Below are positions 25,954 to 34,780 of a stretch of DNA of 64,000 bases, in pieces (position 1 is the first letter of the stretch; each line of letters begins with the position of its first letter). The translations under genes were made by a program, and so were the position numbers. The DNA comes from Parafrigoribacterium mesophilum (lineage in GTDB: Bacteria > Actinomycetota > Actinomycetes > Actinomycetales > Microbacteriaceae). The notes beneath the pieces were generated by a model, which searched no databases, was not told the origin of the DNA, and was given only the letters and a program-made list of their open reading frames with translations. The stretch covers positions 744,001 through 808,000 of the forward strand of contig NZ_JBDJAF010000001.1 in assembly GCF_039652555.1 (NCBI RefSeq), given 5' to 3'.

Positions 25954-27713
25954 GGCAACTCCTTCGCGGCAACCAGGCCGGTGTCCCAGCCCAGCAAGAC
26001 GATTTTCTCATTGCTCCCGACGGCGGGCACCGAGAAGAGCAACTGATCGCCGTACGTCGCCGAGGTCCCCTTGGTTGTGCTCGTCACCTTTGAGAGTGAC
26101 TTGACGGCCCCTTCGGCGTTGACGGACGCGCCGCCCTCGACGGGTTTTACAACCAGGTTCTCCTGCAGGTACACGGCGACGATCGCTCCCGAGCCGCTCG
26201 TGGCCAGCGCGACGGACTCGGCCGGCCCCTGGATGTTCGTGTACTCCATCTTCGCGCTGGCCGGCAGTTTGGCCTTCAGCGCGTTCCTGGATTCCAGTCC
26301 GATCTGCTTCAACAGCGGGTCGTCAGCCAGATTGAACTTGTCCGCGTAGCTGCTCTGATCTCCGGCGCTGAGGATGTCGCCGAATGCCAGGGCGAGTTCG
26401 CCTGGTTTCATCCCCAGCAGTGGGACGTCCTCCTGCAACCGCACTGCGCCGACGTTCGCTGGGGCGACCTTGGGCAACACGGCGCGAGCCTCGAGCTTGA
26501 CGGCGTACTGCACCAGGTAGTTGGCTCGCGGATTCTCCTGCGTCAGCATCAGCGCGACCGGCTTCACCTCGGCGTCGTTCGCATCCTGAATCACAGTGAA
26601 TACCGTCCGCGGCCAGGTCTTCGACTGCTGCGGGAGAGTGAGGGCAATCGGCTTGGCCGGAATCGGAGTCGGCGCCGCGTACGTACCATCCACACCGCGG
26701 ATGGCATAGTTGGCCACCCGCAACTCGAGCGCGGGTCCGGCGAACCGGGTGGCAAGCAGGGTCGCGTCTCGGTCGGTGTCCGCCTTCGTGGCCACGGCAC
26801 TGACGTCCGCGAGGATGTGTTCGACCTGGGGTACCGACACCACGGGAGGATCCAACTCGGCCGCGGCCGGGGTCGCGCTGACGGAGGGCGTCGCGCTCGG
26901 CTGGCCGATGTCCGTCGCATTGGGCCAGAAATCGGACGAGCATCCGCTGGTGGCGAGAGCCCCGATCAGGATCACCGGGAGTACGGCGACCATCCGTCCG
27001 ATGGACCGGCGCCCCTTGGCCGCCACGATTACTCGTGGGCGGACTGCCTTATAGCTCTGGGGACGTGGCAGTTTGGGCATCTTCGGGGTCTTGGGTGGTT
27101 TTCTTCTCGGACCACGGGATCGACGCAACCCGATCAACGCCCAGAGGTAGAGGACGAGACCGACAAGCAGCAGGAAGGCGCCGCCGGCGATGAGTGGTCC
27201 GGACCACGGCGTCCGATTGTCCAGTGGCCAGGTGACGCTCACTGAACTGGGGGCGGGGGCCACACCGTCGGAGACAACGAGGAGGGAGATGCCGCGAGGA
27301 ACGTTTCCGGTGAAGCTGAGGTCTCTTTTGCCGCTGTACTCACTGAGCCAGAGGTCTGAGCCGCTGGGGTCTGGGACCTCCTGTTCGCTGCCGGTGACGA
27401 GTTTGCTCGTGAGCGAGGTGGATTCCGCGTTGAAGGTGATCTTGTTATGACGCGCCTTACCAACCCAGGCCGCGACGTCTTCGGTGCGACCGTAGGCGGC
27501 GAACACCGCAGGCGCTCCGCCGATCTCGACCTTTTGCCTACCCGGCATCGCGGTCAACGCCGACCCGTCGATAATGGTCACCGGCGCTTTGGCGTCGACT
27601 TTCACGGAAGCAGTGACGTCGTCAGGGCCCCGAAGCACCGTTCGCTGTGCGATGCCGTAGCCAATCATCATGACCGCGATGACGAAACTGACGATGGCCG
27701 CGATGAACCGCAA
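25950..27713 (-). CDS. membrane protein with internal lipobox-like segment (probable fusion)
   Basis: I do not recognise an enzymatic family. The 587-aa product has a membrane span at 4-22, an extracytoplasmic domain, a second span at 173-197, and a basic cytoplasmic stretch (RRKPPKTPKMPKLPRP and on to KGRRSIGR). A third hydrophobic segment (241-257) ends in LATSGCSSD, the layout of a lipoprotein signal with Cys258. The remaining 330 residues look like an exported globular domain. It reads as a fusion of a membrane protein with a lipoprotein precursor. The start is TTG, with a strong GGAG 5 nt upstream. It is translationally coupled to the YbbN-like gene and divergent from the Scy-like gene. 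Confidence 0.75.
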   Translation of the reverse strand: MRFIAAIVSFVIAVMMIGYGIAQRTVLRGPDDVTASVKVDAKAPVTIIDGSALTAMPGRQKVEIGGAPAVFAAYGRTEDVAAWVGKARHNKITFNAESTSLTSKLVTGSEQEVPDPSGSDLWLSEYSGKRDLSFTGNVPRGISLLVVSDGVAPAPSSVSVTWPLDNRTPWSGPLIAGGAFLLLVGLVLYLWALIGLRRSRGPRRKPPKTPKMPKLPRPQSYKAVRPRVIVAAKGRRSIGRMVAVLPVILIGALATSGCSSDFWPNATDIGQPSATPSVSATPAAAELDPPVVSVPQVEHILADVSAVATKADTDRDATLLATRFAGPALELRVANYAIRGVDGTYAAPTPIPAKPIALTLPQQSKTWPRTVFTVIQDANDAEVKPVALMLTQENPRANYLVQYAVKLEARAVLPKVAPANVGAVRLQEDVPLLGMKPGELALAFGDILSAGDQSSYADKFNLADDPLLKQIGLESRNALKAKLPASAKMEYTNIQGPAESVALATSGSGAIVAVYLQENLVVKPVEGGASVNAEGAVKSLSKVTSTTKGTSATYGDQLLFSVPAVGSNEKIVLLGWDTGLVAAKELP

Positions 27714-28003
27714 TACTTCTCCTTTCGTGTTGCCGGTTCCGACGGCAGGTCGACAACCCCGAGTGCCCTCCTGGGCAGCTGCGTTCCGTTAGTGACGTGG
27801 GACTTGAGGGCCCGGACACCTCTGGTCGGGAGTGGGCAACAGGCAAAGACAGTCAAGAATAGCGCGAACAGTCTGAAAGGTTCCTCACTGCACAGCATTG
27901 AGCGCGACTGGGCGGGCAAGGCCCTGCTTCGCGCTCGCGCTAAACTCTGATCGTTCGGACCGTGCTCTCGCTCTCGACGGTCGATTACTCATAGGGAGAT
28001 CCC

Positions 28004-29590
28004 GTGTCTAGTGACGACGAATCATTCTCGACCGCAATGCGCGGTTATAACCGCGATGAAGTCGACAGTGCCGTCCAGGGGCTGCGGCGCGAACTGATCA
28101 AAGCCAACAGCGACAAGGTAGAAGCCACCAAAGAGGTCAAGCGTCTCAAGGCTACCGTCGAGGATCTGCAGGCGGAGATCGAGGAGACCGGGAGCCCTAC
28201 TTATAGCGGGCTCGGCACGAAGCTGGAAAAGACACTCCGTGTGGCCGAGGAGCAGTCCACCCGTTTGATCAGTCAGGCGGACATCGACGCCGAACGGTTG
28301 CGCAGCAGTGTTCAGGGCGAGATCGAGGCGCTACGGCACGAGGCTGCCGATGCTGCCGAGCGCATCGTCGCGGACGCCAACGATGACGCGCAGACCATCC
28401 TCGAGCGCGCCACCACCGAGGCCGAGGAAATCCTCGCCCGCGCCCACGCCGAAGCAGAAACACTCACCAGCGACGCCCTCCGAGAAGCGGCCGCGATCCG
28501 GGGCGCCATCGCCACAGAAGCTGCCGAGGTGCGCACGAGTGCGAAACGTGAGGCGGCGGCGGTGCGTGCCGAGGGCGACCGCGAGGCAGCGGAGGTCAAG
28601 ACCGTGGCCAGCCGTGAGGCAGCCGAGGCCAGGGAGCAGGCTGCCAAGCTTGCGCGTGAAACCGAACAAGCCAGGACGGAGTTCGTCAGCGAGAACGAGA
28701 AGCTCTGGGGTGACCTTGCCCGGGATACGGAACAGGCACGCACCGATGCCGAACGCGAGATTGCTGCGACACGGGCGGCGCTGGCGGCAGAGGCGGATCA
28801 GGCGCATGCCGACCTGGCCAGGGAACTCGACGAGGCGCGCACCGCACTGGAGCTTGAATCGGCCGCGACCCGCGCCCAACTCGAGCAGGAGCGGGCGGCG
28901 CAACGATCGGCTCTTTATCACGAGGCGGAACGCGCCCGGGCCGAATTGGAGCAGGAGATTACGCAGGCCAGGGACAGGTTTGAGGCCGAGATCGGCCAGG
29001 AGCGCTCCGAGTTGGTCCTGGACCTGGAGAAGCAGCGCACCGATCTCGCCAGGCAGATCGAGCAGGCCAAAGCGGATCTGACCCGCCAGAGCGAGAAGGT
29101 GCACGCCCAACTGACCTTCGAGGCCGACGAGGCGCGCACGAAACTGGCGCACGACGGGGAGCAAAGCCGGTTGGACCTCGAAATGGAACTCAAGGCCCGG
29201 CGTGACGAAGCCGAACAGGAATTCCTCAGCGGCCACCAAGAAGCCGTCGCACAGTCGCAGAAGTACCTTGATGAGGCGAACCGGCAGTTGACCGAGACGA
29301 CGAAACGCGCCGCCGAGCAGCGACTGCAAGCCGACACGATCGCCGACCAGGCCCTGGCCGAGGCCAAGGAACTGCGCGCGAAGGCACAGGCCAGCGCAAA
29401 AGAGACGGTCAAGGCCGCCGAGGCTCGGGCGAAGGCGCTCGTCAAGGATGCGCAGAAACGTTCCGCATCGCTCGTGTCTGATGCCGAAGAACGCCTGGCC
29501 AAGATTAGGATTGAGCGCGAAGCTGTGGCCGGCTACTTCGAAAGCCTGCGTTCGGTGCTCACCGAGGCGGAGAAGATCACGGCGGATTAA
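28004..29590 (+). CDS. Scy-like DivIVA-domain coiled-coil protein with hendecad repeats
   Basis: This is a 528-aa cytoplasmic, almost wholly helical protein. Residues 7-30 (SFSTAMRGYNRDEVDSAV) match the DivIVA N-terminal motif, and a short coiled coil follows (to about 62). Two long arrays of exact 11-residue repeats are visible, at about 136-212 (7 units such as AKREAAAVRAE) and 237-401 (15 units such as DLARELDEART). They have the pattern x-L-x-x-E-x-x-x-A-R-x. Hendecads imply a right-handed coiled coil, as described for Streptomyces Scy, which organises tip growth. The GTG start has GGGAG 5 nt upstream. A role as a polar scaffold is inferred. Confidence 0.85.
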   Translation: MSSDDESFSTAMRGYNRDEVDSAVQGLRRELIKANSDKVEATKEVKRLKATVEDLQAEIEETGSPTYSGLGTKLEKTLRVAEEQSTRLISQADIDAERLRSSVQGEIEALRHEAADAAERIVADANDDAQTILERATTEAEEILARAHAEAETLTSDALREAAAIRGAIATEAAEVRTSAKREAAAVRAEGDREAAEVKTVASREAAEAREQAAKLARETEQARTEFVSENEKLWGDLARDTEQARTDAEREIAATRAALAAEADQAHADLARELDEARTALELESAATRAQLEQERAAQRSALYHEAERARAELEQEITQARDRFEAEIGQERSELVLDLEKQRTDLARQIEQAKADLTRQSEKVHAQLTFEADEARTKLAHDGEQSRLDLEMELKARRDEAEQEFLSGHQEAVAQSQKYLDEANRQLTETTKRAAEQRLQADTIADQALAEAKELRAKAQASAKETVKAAEARAKALVKDAQKRSASLVSDAEERLAKIRIEREAVAGYFESLRSVLTEAEKITAD

Positions 29591-29617
29591 GCGCGAGTCC
29601 GCGCCGAGAGGGGCTGT

Positions 29618-30661
29618 GTGAGAATCCAGAACGCATTCCGCTTCGGACTGCTGGGCGGACTCGGCGTTCTGGTCGCGCTCGGCATCGGCGCGGCGCTGGG
29701 TACGCTCACTACGATCCTGACCTATATCGGCGCGGCGCTCTTCCTCGCGCTCGGCCTTGACCCGGCGGTCTCCTGGCTTGAGCGGAAAAAATTTCCGCGC
29801 TGGTCGGCCATCCTCACCGTCATCGCCGGCGTGCTCGCCGTGTTCACCGGGTTGATCTTCGCCGTCGTGCCCGTCATCGTCGACCAGACCCAGAACCTGA
29901 TCAAGGGCATCACACCACTGGTGGAATCCATCCAGGGCCAGAACTGGGTGGGAAACCTGCAAAAGAACTTGCCATCGTTCATCGATGTGCAGGCCGTGAT
30001 CACCGGCGCGCTGGACTTCGTGCAGAACAACATTACGAAGATTGGCGGCGGCGTTCTCCAAGTGGGCATCGGCATCGCGAGTTTCGCGTTCGGGATCCTC
30101 ATCGTGCTCATCCTCACGCTTTATTTCGTGGGGTCACTCAGCAGCATGAAGCGCGCGCTCTACCAACTGGTGCCGGCCTCGCGACGGGCGGGTTTCGAAG
30201 ACATCGCCGAGCAGATCAGCACCGCGGTGGGCCGATACGTCGTCGGGCAAGCGACCATCGCGTTCATCAACGGAGTTGCCAGCTTCATCTACCTGTCGAT
30301 CATCGGCGCCAAGTACGCCGCATTGTTCGCCTTCATCGCGTTTCTGTTCGCCCTGGTCCCGCTGGTCGGCACGCTGTCGGGCAGCATCCTGATCACACTC
30401 AGCTGTCTTCTTTTCGACGGTGTCCCGACCGCGATCGCCGCTGGAATCTTCTACCTCATTTACATGCAATTCGAGGCATACGTCTTGAACCCGAACATCA
30501 TGAACCGCGCGGTGAAGGTACCGGGGGTGGTCGTGGTGATCGCGGCGCTGGCAGGCGGCACGCTGCTGGGCATCCTCGGCGCCCTGATCGCCATTCCGGT
30601 GGCCGCGGCGGTGCTGTTGATCGTGAACCAGGTGTTCATCCCCCGCCAAAACGAGTTGTAG
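29618..30661 (+). CDS. AI-2E family transporter (YdiK/PerM-like permease)
   Basis: The 347-aa membrane protein has about eight hydrophobic segments in the AI-2E/PerM layout. Two N-terminal spans are followed by a soluble amphipathic region (about 85-140), then the remaining spans with FALVPLVGTLSGSILI and the closing LLGILGALIAIPVAAA. Members have been linked to export of small signals or to Na+/H+ exchange. The substrate here cannot be told. The GTG start follows GAGAGGGG. It lies 27 bp after the Scy-like gene, so the two are probably co-transcribed. Confidence 0.88.
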   Translation: MRIQNAFRFGLLGGLGVLVALGIGAALGTLTTILTYIGAALFLALGLDPAVSWLERKKFPRWSAILTVIAGVLAVFTGLIFAVVPVIVDQTQNLIKGITPLVESIQGQNWVGNLQKNLPSFIDVQAVITGALDFVQNNITKIGGGVLQVGIGIASFAFGILIVLILTLYFVGSLSSMKRALYQLVPASRRAGFEDIAEQISTAVGRYVVGQATIAFINGVASFIYLSIIGAKYAALFAFIAFLFALVPLVGTLSGSILITLSCLLFDGVPTAIAAGIFYLIYMQFEAYVLNPNIMNRAVKVPGVVVVIAALAGGTLLGILGALIAIPVAAAVLLIVNQVFIPRQNEL

Positions 30662-30676
30662 TGCCGTGGCTGCCGA

Positions 30677-31396
30677 TCAGGCGGCGTGATCGGGCCATTC
30701 TTCCGGCATGGGCAGGGCCGACGGGTTGACCCGCTTCAGGATCTCGGTCAGCACGCGGCGGGTCTGCTGCTCCCCGACCCAGAGGTGTTTACCTCCCTCA
30801 ACTGCCACCACTTCGGCTTCTGGCACGACTGCGAAGCGTCTCGTGGCTTCTGCCGGGCGTAGGTACGAGTCGAACTCAGGGATCACGGCGACCAGGCGTT
30901 TTCCGCTGCCGGCCCACGCCGCCAGCTCTCCGTCACTGGTCCGCTTCAGCGGCGGCGACAGCAGGACCGCGCCGACAACCGGATAGCGCACACCGTACTG
31001 CAAGGCGATTTCTGTGCCGAACGACCAGCCGAGCAGCCACGGATTGGGAAGGTCGCGTTCGGCGACAAACGCCATCGCCGCCGCCAAGTCGTACTGCTCG
31101 TCGATCCCGTGCCCCCAGGTACCCTGCGAGGCGCCGCGCGGCGAACTCACACCGCGGAAGTTGAACCGCAGCACCGCCAGATCAGCGATTGCCGGCAGTC
31201 GGGCGGCGGCCTTGCGAATCACGTGCGAGTCCATGAACCCGCCTCCGGTGGGCAGCGGATGCAGCGTCACCAGTGTCGCCAGCGGTGACACGGTGAGCGG
31301 CGTGGCTAATTCCCCGACGAGCGTCAACCCGTCCGAGGTGCGCAGCTCGATGTCTTCCCGTCGCGCTGGAAGTTCCACCCCGCTTCTGATCTCCAT
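30677..31396 (-). CDS. alpha/beta hydrolase (COG2945-like)
   Basis: This is a 239-aa cytosolic alpha/beta hydrolase. The nucleophile elbow is GWSFGTE, the acid is probably the Asp in VIPEFDSY, and the histidine is in EGGKHLWVGE. The oxyanion region is TLHPLPTGGG. The substrate is unknown. It is convergent with the AI-2E gene (15 bp gap) and lies 6 bp downstream of the small zinc-type protein, which suggests a two-gene unit. Confidence 0.85.
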   Translation of the reverse strand: MEIRSGVELPARREDIELRTSDGLTLVGELATPLTVSPLATLVTLHPLPTGGGFMDSHVIRKAAARLPAIADLAVLRFNFRGVSSPRGASQGTWGHGIDEQYDLAAAMAFVAERDLPNPWLLGWSFGTEIALQYGVRYPVVGAVLLSPPLKRTSDGELAAWAGSGKRLVAVIPEFDSYLRPAEATRRFAVVPEAEVVAVEGGKHLWVGEQQTRRVLTEILKRVNPSALPMPEEWPDHAA

Positions 31397-31402
31397 CGGT
31401 TC

Positions 31403-31702
31403 CTACTTGATCTTCCAGCAGTGTGTGTGCCAGTGTCTCCTGGCCGCAATGTCGTCGGTTTCACCCATGATTCCGTCGGCGCGCCAGGCCACGATGTGCG
31501 CAGTCGCCGGGGGTATCTCGATTCCGCAGCCAGGGCAGGTGTAGTACTTCACAGCCGAGGTGGCGGCGAGCGATTGCACCGTCCAGAGGCCGTCCCGTTT
31601 GCTTTCGGTGCGCGGATGACCGAACAGGGCGCGGGTCAGGTCGACCTCGTCATCGTCGTCGCGGCTCGCCGCCGATCGGCGGGGACGATTGGACCTGGGC
31701 AT
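31403..31702 (-). CDS. small zinc-ribbon-like protein, 99 aa
   Basis: This is a conserved-looking actinobacterial small protein of unknown function. The N-terminal 25 residues are basic then acidic (RRSAASRDDDDEVDL). The rest carries a likely metal site CPGCG plus HWHTHCW at the C-terminus. No nucleotide-binding loop is present. GGAGG lies only 1 nt before the ATG, an unusually tight spacing, but no better start exists. It is the first gene of a pair with the hydrolase. Confidence 0.75.
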   Translation of the reverse strand: MPRSNRPRRSAASRDDDDEVDLTRALFGHPRTESKRDGLWTVQSLAATSAVKYYTCPGCGIEIPPATAHIVAWRADGIMGETDDIAARRHWHTHCWKIK

Positions 31703-31722
31703 ACCTCCAGCCTATTCCGCCG

Positions 31723-31803
31723 CCCGTTTCAAGGAGTTTCTGTCCGCGCCAGCCCAGTTTTCCGGCATCCGGGCTGTCGGAGACAGAAAGTCCGTGAAAC
31801 GGG
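31723..31803. repeat. 81-bp inverted-repeat element, copy B
   Basis: The left arm CCCGTTTCAAGGAGTTTCTG (31723-31742) pairs with CAGAAAGTCCGTGAAACGGG (31784-31803), with 18 of 20 positions complementary. It is the best preserved pair of arms of the four copies. It lies upstream of the small zinc-type gene and downstream of the transglycosylase. Confidence 0.85.
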
Positions 31804-31907
31804 ACCCCCGCCGCAGGTCGGTTCGACCGGATGGGGATGCTAGGAGGGGTGGGGATGCTAGGAGACGAGTTGCGGAGTCATCGGAAGCGGCGGCGCCTGC
31901 AAGGTGC

Positions 31908-32555
31908 TCAGTACCAGCCCTTGGACTGCGACGATGCCCAGGCGCCGCAGGGTGTGCCGTAGCGGCCGCTGATATATCCGAGACCCCAAGTGATCTGGGT
32001 GGCGGGGTTCGTCTGCCAGTCAGCGCCGGCCGAGGCCATCTTGCTTCCCGGGAGCGCCTGCGGGATGCCATAGGCGCCGCTCGGGTTGTAGGCGTACACG
32101 TTCCAATGCGACTCGCGGTTCCAGAGCGCGACCAGACAGTTGAACTGGTCTTCGCCCCAGCCGCGGGCGAGCACCATCCCGTGCGCAATCGCCTGGGCTG
32201 ATCCGGGGTTGGGCGTACCCGCGGCTGGCGCGCCCGACTTGCGTGTTGGCGCGGGCGGCGGCGGCGGCGGGACGACCTTCTTGGTGACGCCGTACGCGTC
32301 TCTGACCACCGTGGTAGCTTCTCCGCCGTCGGCGATCGCGAGGGTTTGGCCCTCGGAGGTACCCGCCTGGGCCCATTGAATGGCCGACGCCGCGTCGGCG
32401 GGATCCGGCACGATCATGTACACGAGGATGAAGACGAAGGCGATGGCGAAGGCGAAACCCGGCAGCGAGTACCTGCGGCGAAGTGGGGTCCTGAAACGGG
32501 TTACTGCCGCACCTGAGGGCGCCGACCGCACCACAACATCCGTATGCCTACCCAC
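31908..32555 (-). CDS. membrane-anchored lytic transglycosylase-like protein
   Basis: This is a 215-aa exported protein. A basic N-terminus is followed by a membrane segment (about 32-56, FAFAIAFVFILVYMIV), then a linker with a poly-proline run (VPPPPPPAPTRKS). The C-terminal SLT-like domain (about 120-215) carries the catalytic Glu of WNRESHWN and the GAYGIPQA motif, as in goose-type and Slt transglycosylases acting on peptidoglycan. The GTG start follows CGGGA. It stands alone, with an 81-bp repeat element in its downstream flank. Confidence 0.85.
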   Translation of the reverse strand: MGRHTDVVVRSAPSGAAVTRFRTPLRRRYSLPGFAFAIAFVFILVYMIVPDPADAASAIQWAQAGTSEGQTLAIADGGEATTVVRDAYGVTKKVVPPPPPPAPTRKSGAPAAGTPNPGSAQAIAHGMVLARGWGEDQFNCLVALWNRESHWNVYAYNPSGAYGIPQALPGSKMASAGADWQTNPATQITWGLGYISGRYGTPCGAWASSQSKGWY

Positions 32556-32602
32556 AATGTCCCGATATTAGCGCACGCCGGCTGCGAATTCACCACACTG
32601 GT

Positions 32603-33202
32603 TCATCGCACCGCCTGCATGACTTTGACCGCGCTGTCGAGCAGTAGGTCGACTTGAGCCTCTCGGTATCCGTGTTTTCGGGGGCGGAAGGCGACGGTGC
32701 GCACGTCATCGACGGTCATCACCAGCCGGTCCTCGAAGTACTTGAGCAGCCGGTTGGTGAACGCGTCGACTTCCTTGCGGTCATATCCGTCGGTCAGGAT
32801 ACCGGCCCGCTCGAACCGGTGCAGTGTCGGCCGGGAGAGACGGTCGACGATCTCTTGTGCGATCTGTCGTGCCTGGTCGTACCAGGCCTCTTCTCCCGCG
32901 GTAAGCAGCGCCTGCTCCCGCTCCCTGGTGGCAAAAGCGTCCTCGAGCCGCTCCAAGGCGGCATCCACGTGGCTCGGTGAATAACCGGCGCGCTGCAGGG
33001 AGAACGCCGTGCGCCGGATGCTCTCAGCGCTCACGGCGACGGGCTCACCTGGCGAGGTGGCGTAGGCGCGGCGGGCATCCTCGAGGAATTCCTCGACCTG
33101 TTCGATGTTGTAGCCACGCTGGGAACGGCGCGTGCGAGGGAAGGTTGTGCTCACCGGTCCATTCTGCCGCACGAGGTCAGCCTGGCCGGTGACAACGCTC
33201 AC
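32603..33202 (-). CDS. DivIVA-domain protein with four DivI1A motifs
   Basis: This is a 199-aa cytoplasmic protein built on repeats of the DivIVA N-terminal motif (F-x-x-x-R-x-GY-x-x-x-x-VD). They lie at about 21-46, 66-90, 130-156 and 171-195, each with a GY turn and a following helix. The DivIVA motif binds membranes and helps place polar or septal complexes. No long coiled coil is present. The GTG at 33202 overlaps the cdsA stop (GTGA). A GTG at 33154 (VSTTFPRT) is an alternative start. Its position directly after cdsA suggests co-expression with phospholipid synthesis. Confidence 0.8.
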   Translation of the reverse strand: MSVVTGQADLVRQNGPVSTTFPRTRRSQRGYNIEQVEEFLEDARRAYATSPGEPVAVSAESIRRTAFSLQRAGYSPSHVDAALERLEDAFATREREQALLTAGEEAWYDQARQIAQEIVDRLSRPTLHRFERAGILTDGYDRKEVDAFTNRLLKYFEDRLVMTVDDVRTVAFRPRKHGYREAQVDLLLDSAVKVMQAVR

Positions 33203-34185
33203 GCGAAGATCAAGAACAAGATGTAGGCGGCTAACGAACTGGGCAGAATGGAGTCCATCCGGTCAAGGAACCCACCGTGCCCCGGCAGCCAGGTGCTGAT
33301 GTCCTTGACCCCCAGATCGCGTTTGATGAGCGACTCCATCAGGTCGCCAACCGTGGCGGTGAACAGCATCGTGGCGCCGAACACGAGGCCGAACCACGCC
33401 GGCATCCGCAACATGAACACCGAAAGCAGCACCGCCGCGATCAGTCCGACGGCCGCGGAGCCGGCGAAGCCTTCCCAGGTTTTCTTCGGGCTGATGCGCG
33501 GCGCCATTTTGTGTTTTCCGAACGACATGCCCGTCGCATAGGCTCCGGTGTCGACCGCCACCACCACGATGAGGAACGCCATCGTCCACCATTGGCCGGA
33601 TGGTTTGGCGGTGAGCAGCACCGCGTAGCTGGCCAGGAACGGCACGTAGACCTGAACCAGGGTGCCGGCAGCGATGTCAGCCCATACTGCTCGCGCGCTG
33701 CCGCGATGGGCGGGGCGCATCAGGTCGGCCAGCCGCCACAGGGCCACGAACAGGATGCCGCCCAAGGTCACCAGCCACTTACCCTGATCGCCGAGATAGA
33801 ACGCGGCGGGAACGGTCGCCAACGCAGCGATCACGGTGGCCCAAAGCGGAACTTCCCGCCCTGCGTGGCGGAGCGCCTTGGCCAGTTCGAACGCCGTGAA
33901 AACGACCAGAACTGCGGCCACGATCATGAACAGTGACTTGATCACCAGCAGGCTGACCAGCATGGAGCCGCCGAGCGCGAGGCCGATCAATATCGCCAGA
34001 GGAAGGTTCCGGCCTGTCCTGGCTTGGATCTTGACGTTGGCCTCGTCGAGCTGTGCCCTGGTCGCCTTCACTTGTGCGCGGATATCCGCAGTCGTGGCGT
34101 GGGCGCGCGCCTCGAGGTCGGCACGCCTCAGAAACCAGCGACGCTTCATCGGTCGAGACGGGCGGCCCTCCGGATCGTGCGCCAT
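33199..34185 (-). CDS. cdsA: phosphatidate cytidylyltransferase
   Basis: CdsA makes CDP-diacylglycerol from phosphatidic acid and CTP in the membrane. The product is 328 aa. About 60 hydrophilic N-terminal residues, partly coiled-coil (IRAQVKATRAQLDEANVKI), precede roughly eight transmembrane helices. The C-terminal CDS signature is intact (GDLMESLIKRDLGVKD...PGHGGFLDRMDS), as is KKTWEGF. The ATG abuts the frr stop codon. It belongs to the conserved rpsB-tsf-pyrH-frr-cdsA run. Confidence 0.95.
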   Translation of the reverse strand: MAHDPEGRPSRPMKRRWFLRRADLEARAHATTADIRAQVKATRAQLDEANVKIQARTGRNLPLAILIGLALGGSMLVSLLVIKSLFMIVAAVLVVFTAFELAKALRHAGREVPLWATVIAALATVPAAFYLGDQGKWLVTLGGILFVALWRLADLMRPAHRGSARAVWADIAAGTLVQVYVPFLASYAVLLTAKPSGQWWTMAFLIVVVAVDTGAYATGMSFGKHKMAPRISPKKTWEGFAGSAAVGLIAAVLLSVFMLRMPAWFGLVFGATMLFTATVGDLMESLIKRDLGVKDISTWLPGHGGFLDRMDSILPSSLAAYILFLIFA

Positions 34186-34740
34186 CTAAACCTCGAGGAG
34201 CTCCGCTTCCTTCTTGCGCAGCGCCTCGTCGATCGCATCGACCTGAGCCTTGGTGGTCGCCTCGAGCTCCTTCTCGGCGCGGGCCACTTCGTCATCTCCG
34301 ACATCCGCTTTCAGCGCGTCAAGGTCATCCTTCGCTTTACGCCGGATGTTGCGAATCGCAACCTTGGCGTCCTCGCCCTTGCTGCGTACGATCTTCACGA
34401 ATTCCTTGCGGCGGTCCTGCGTGAGCTCCGGCAAGGTCGCCCGCACGACGGTGCCGTCATTGCCGACGCTCGCACCCAGGTTCGTCGCCGCCACGATGGT
34501 CTTTTCGATCTCTTTGAGAGCGCCCTTGTCGTAGGGCGTGATCAGGAGCGTCCTCGCGTCGCTGTTGTGCAGGCCGGCGAGCTGGCTGAGCGGCGTGGGA
34601 GTGCCGTAATAGTCCACAAGCAACTTCTGGAACAGTGCCGGGTTGGCGCGTCCGGTGCGCACGCCACTGAAGTCGTCTTTGGCCACCTCCACGGCCTTGC
34701 GCATCTTTTCTTTGGCCTCGGCCAGTACATCGCTGATCAC
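34186..34740 (-). CDS. frr: ribosome recycling factor
   Basis: RRF splits post-termination ribosomes together with EF-G. The length of 184 aa is normal. The family motif FSGVRTGRANPALF is near residue 25, and the domain II linker LTQDRRKEFVKIV is near 105. The start is GTG, with AAGGAG 6 nt upstream. It lies 40 bp after pyrH in the same operon. Confidence 0.97.
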   Translation of the reverse strand: MISDVLAEAKEKMRKAVEVAKDDFSGVRTGRANPALFQKLLVDYYGTPTPLSQLAGLHNSDARTLLITPYDKGALKEIEKTIVAATNLGASVGNDGTVVRATLPELTQDRRKEFVKIVRSKGEDAKVAIRNIRRKAKDDLDALKADVGDDEVARAEKELEATTKAQVDAIDEALRKKEAELLEV

Positions 34741-34780
34741 TGAGATCTCCTTAGGGGTCCGAGACGAGTTTAGCGGGAGG

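Noticed and set aside
28331..30061. 576-codon open frame antisense to the Scy-like gene
   Set aside because: It is open because the hendecad repeats make the reverse strand free of stops. It runs across two real genes.
31403..31702. ATP/GTP-binding protein label often given to this small protein
   Set aside because: There is no Walker A or other nucleotide motif. The Cys/His pattern suggests metal binding instead.
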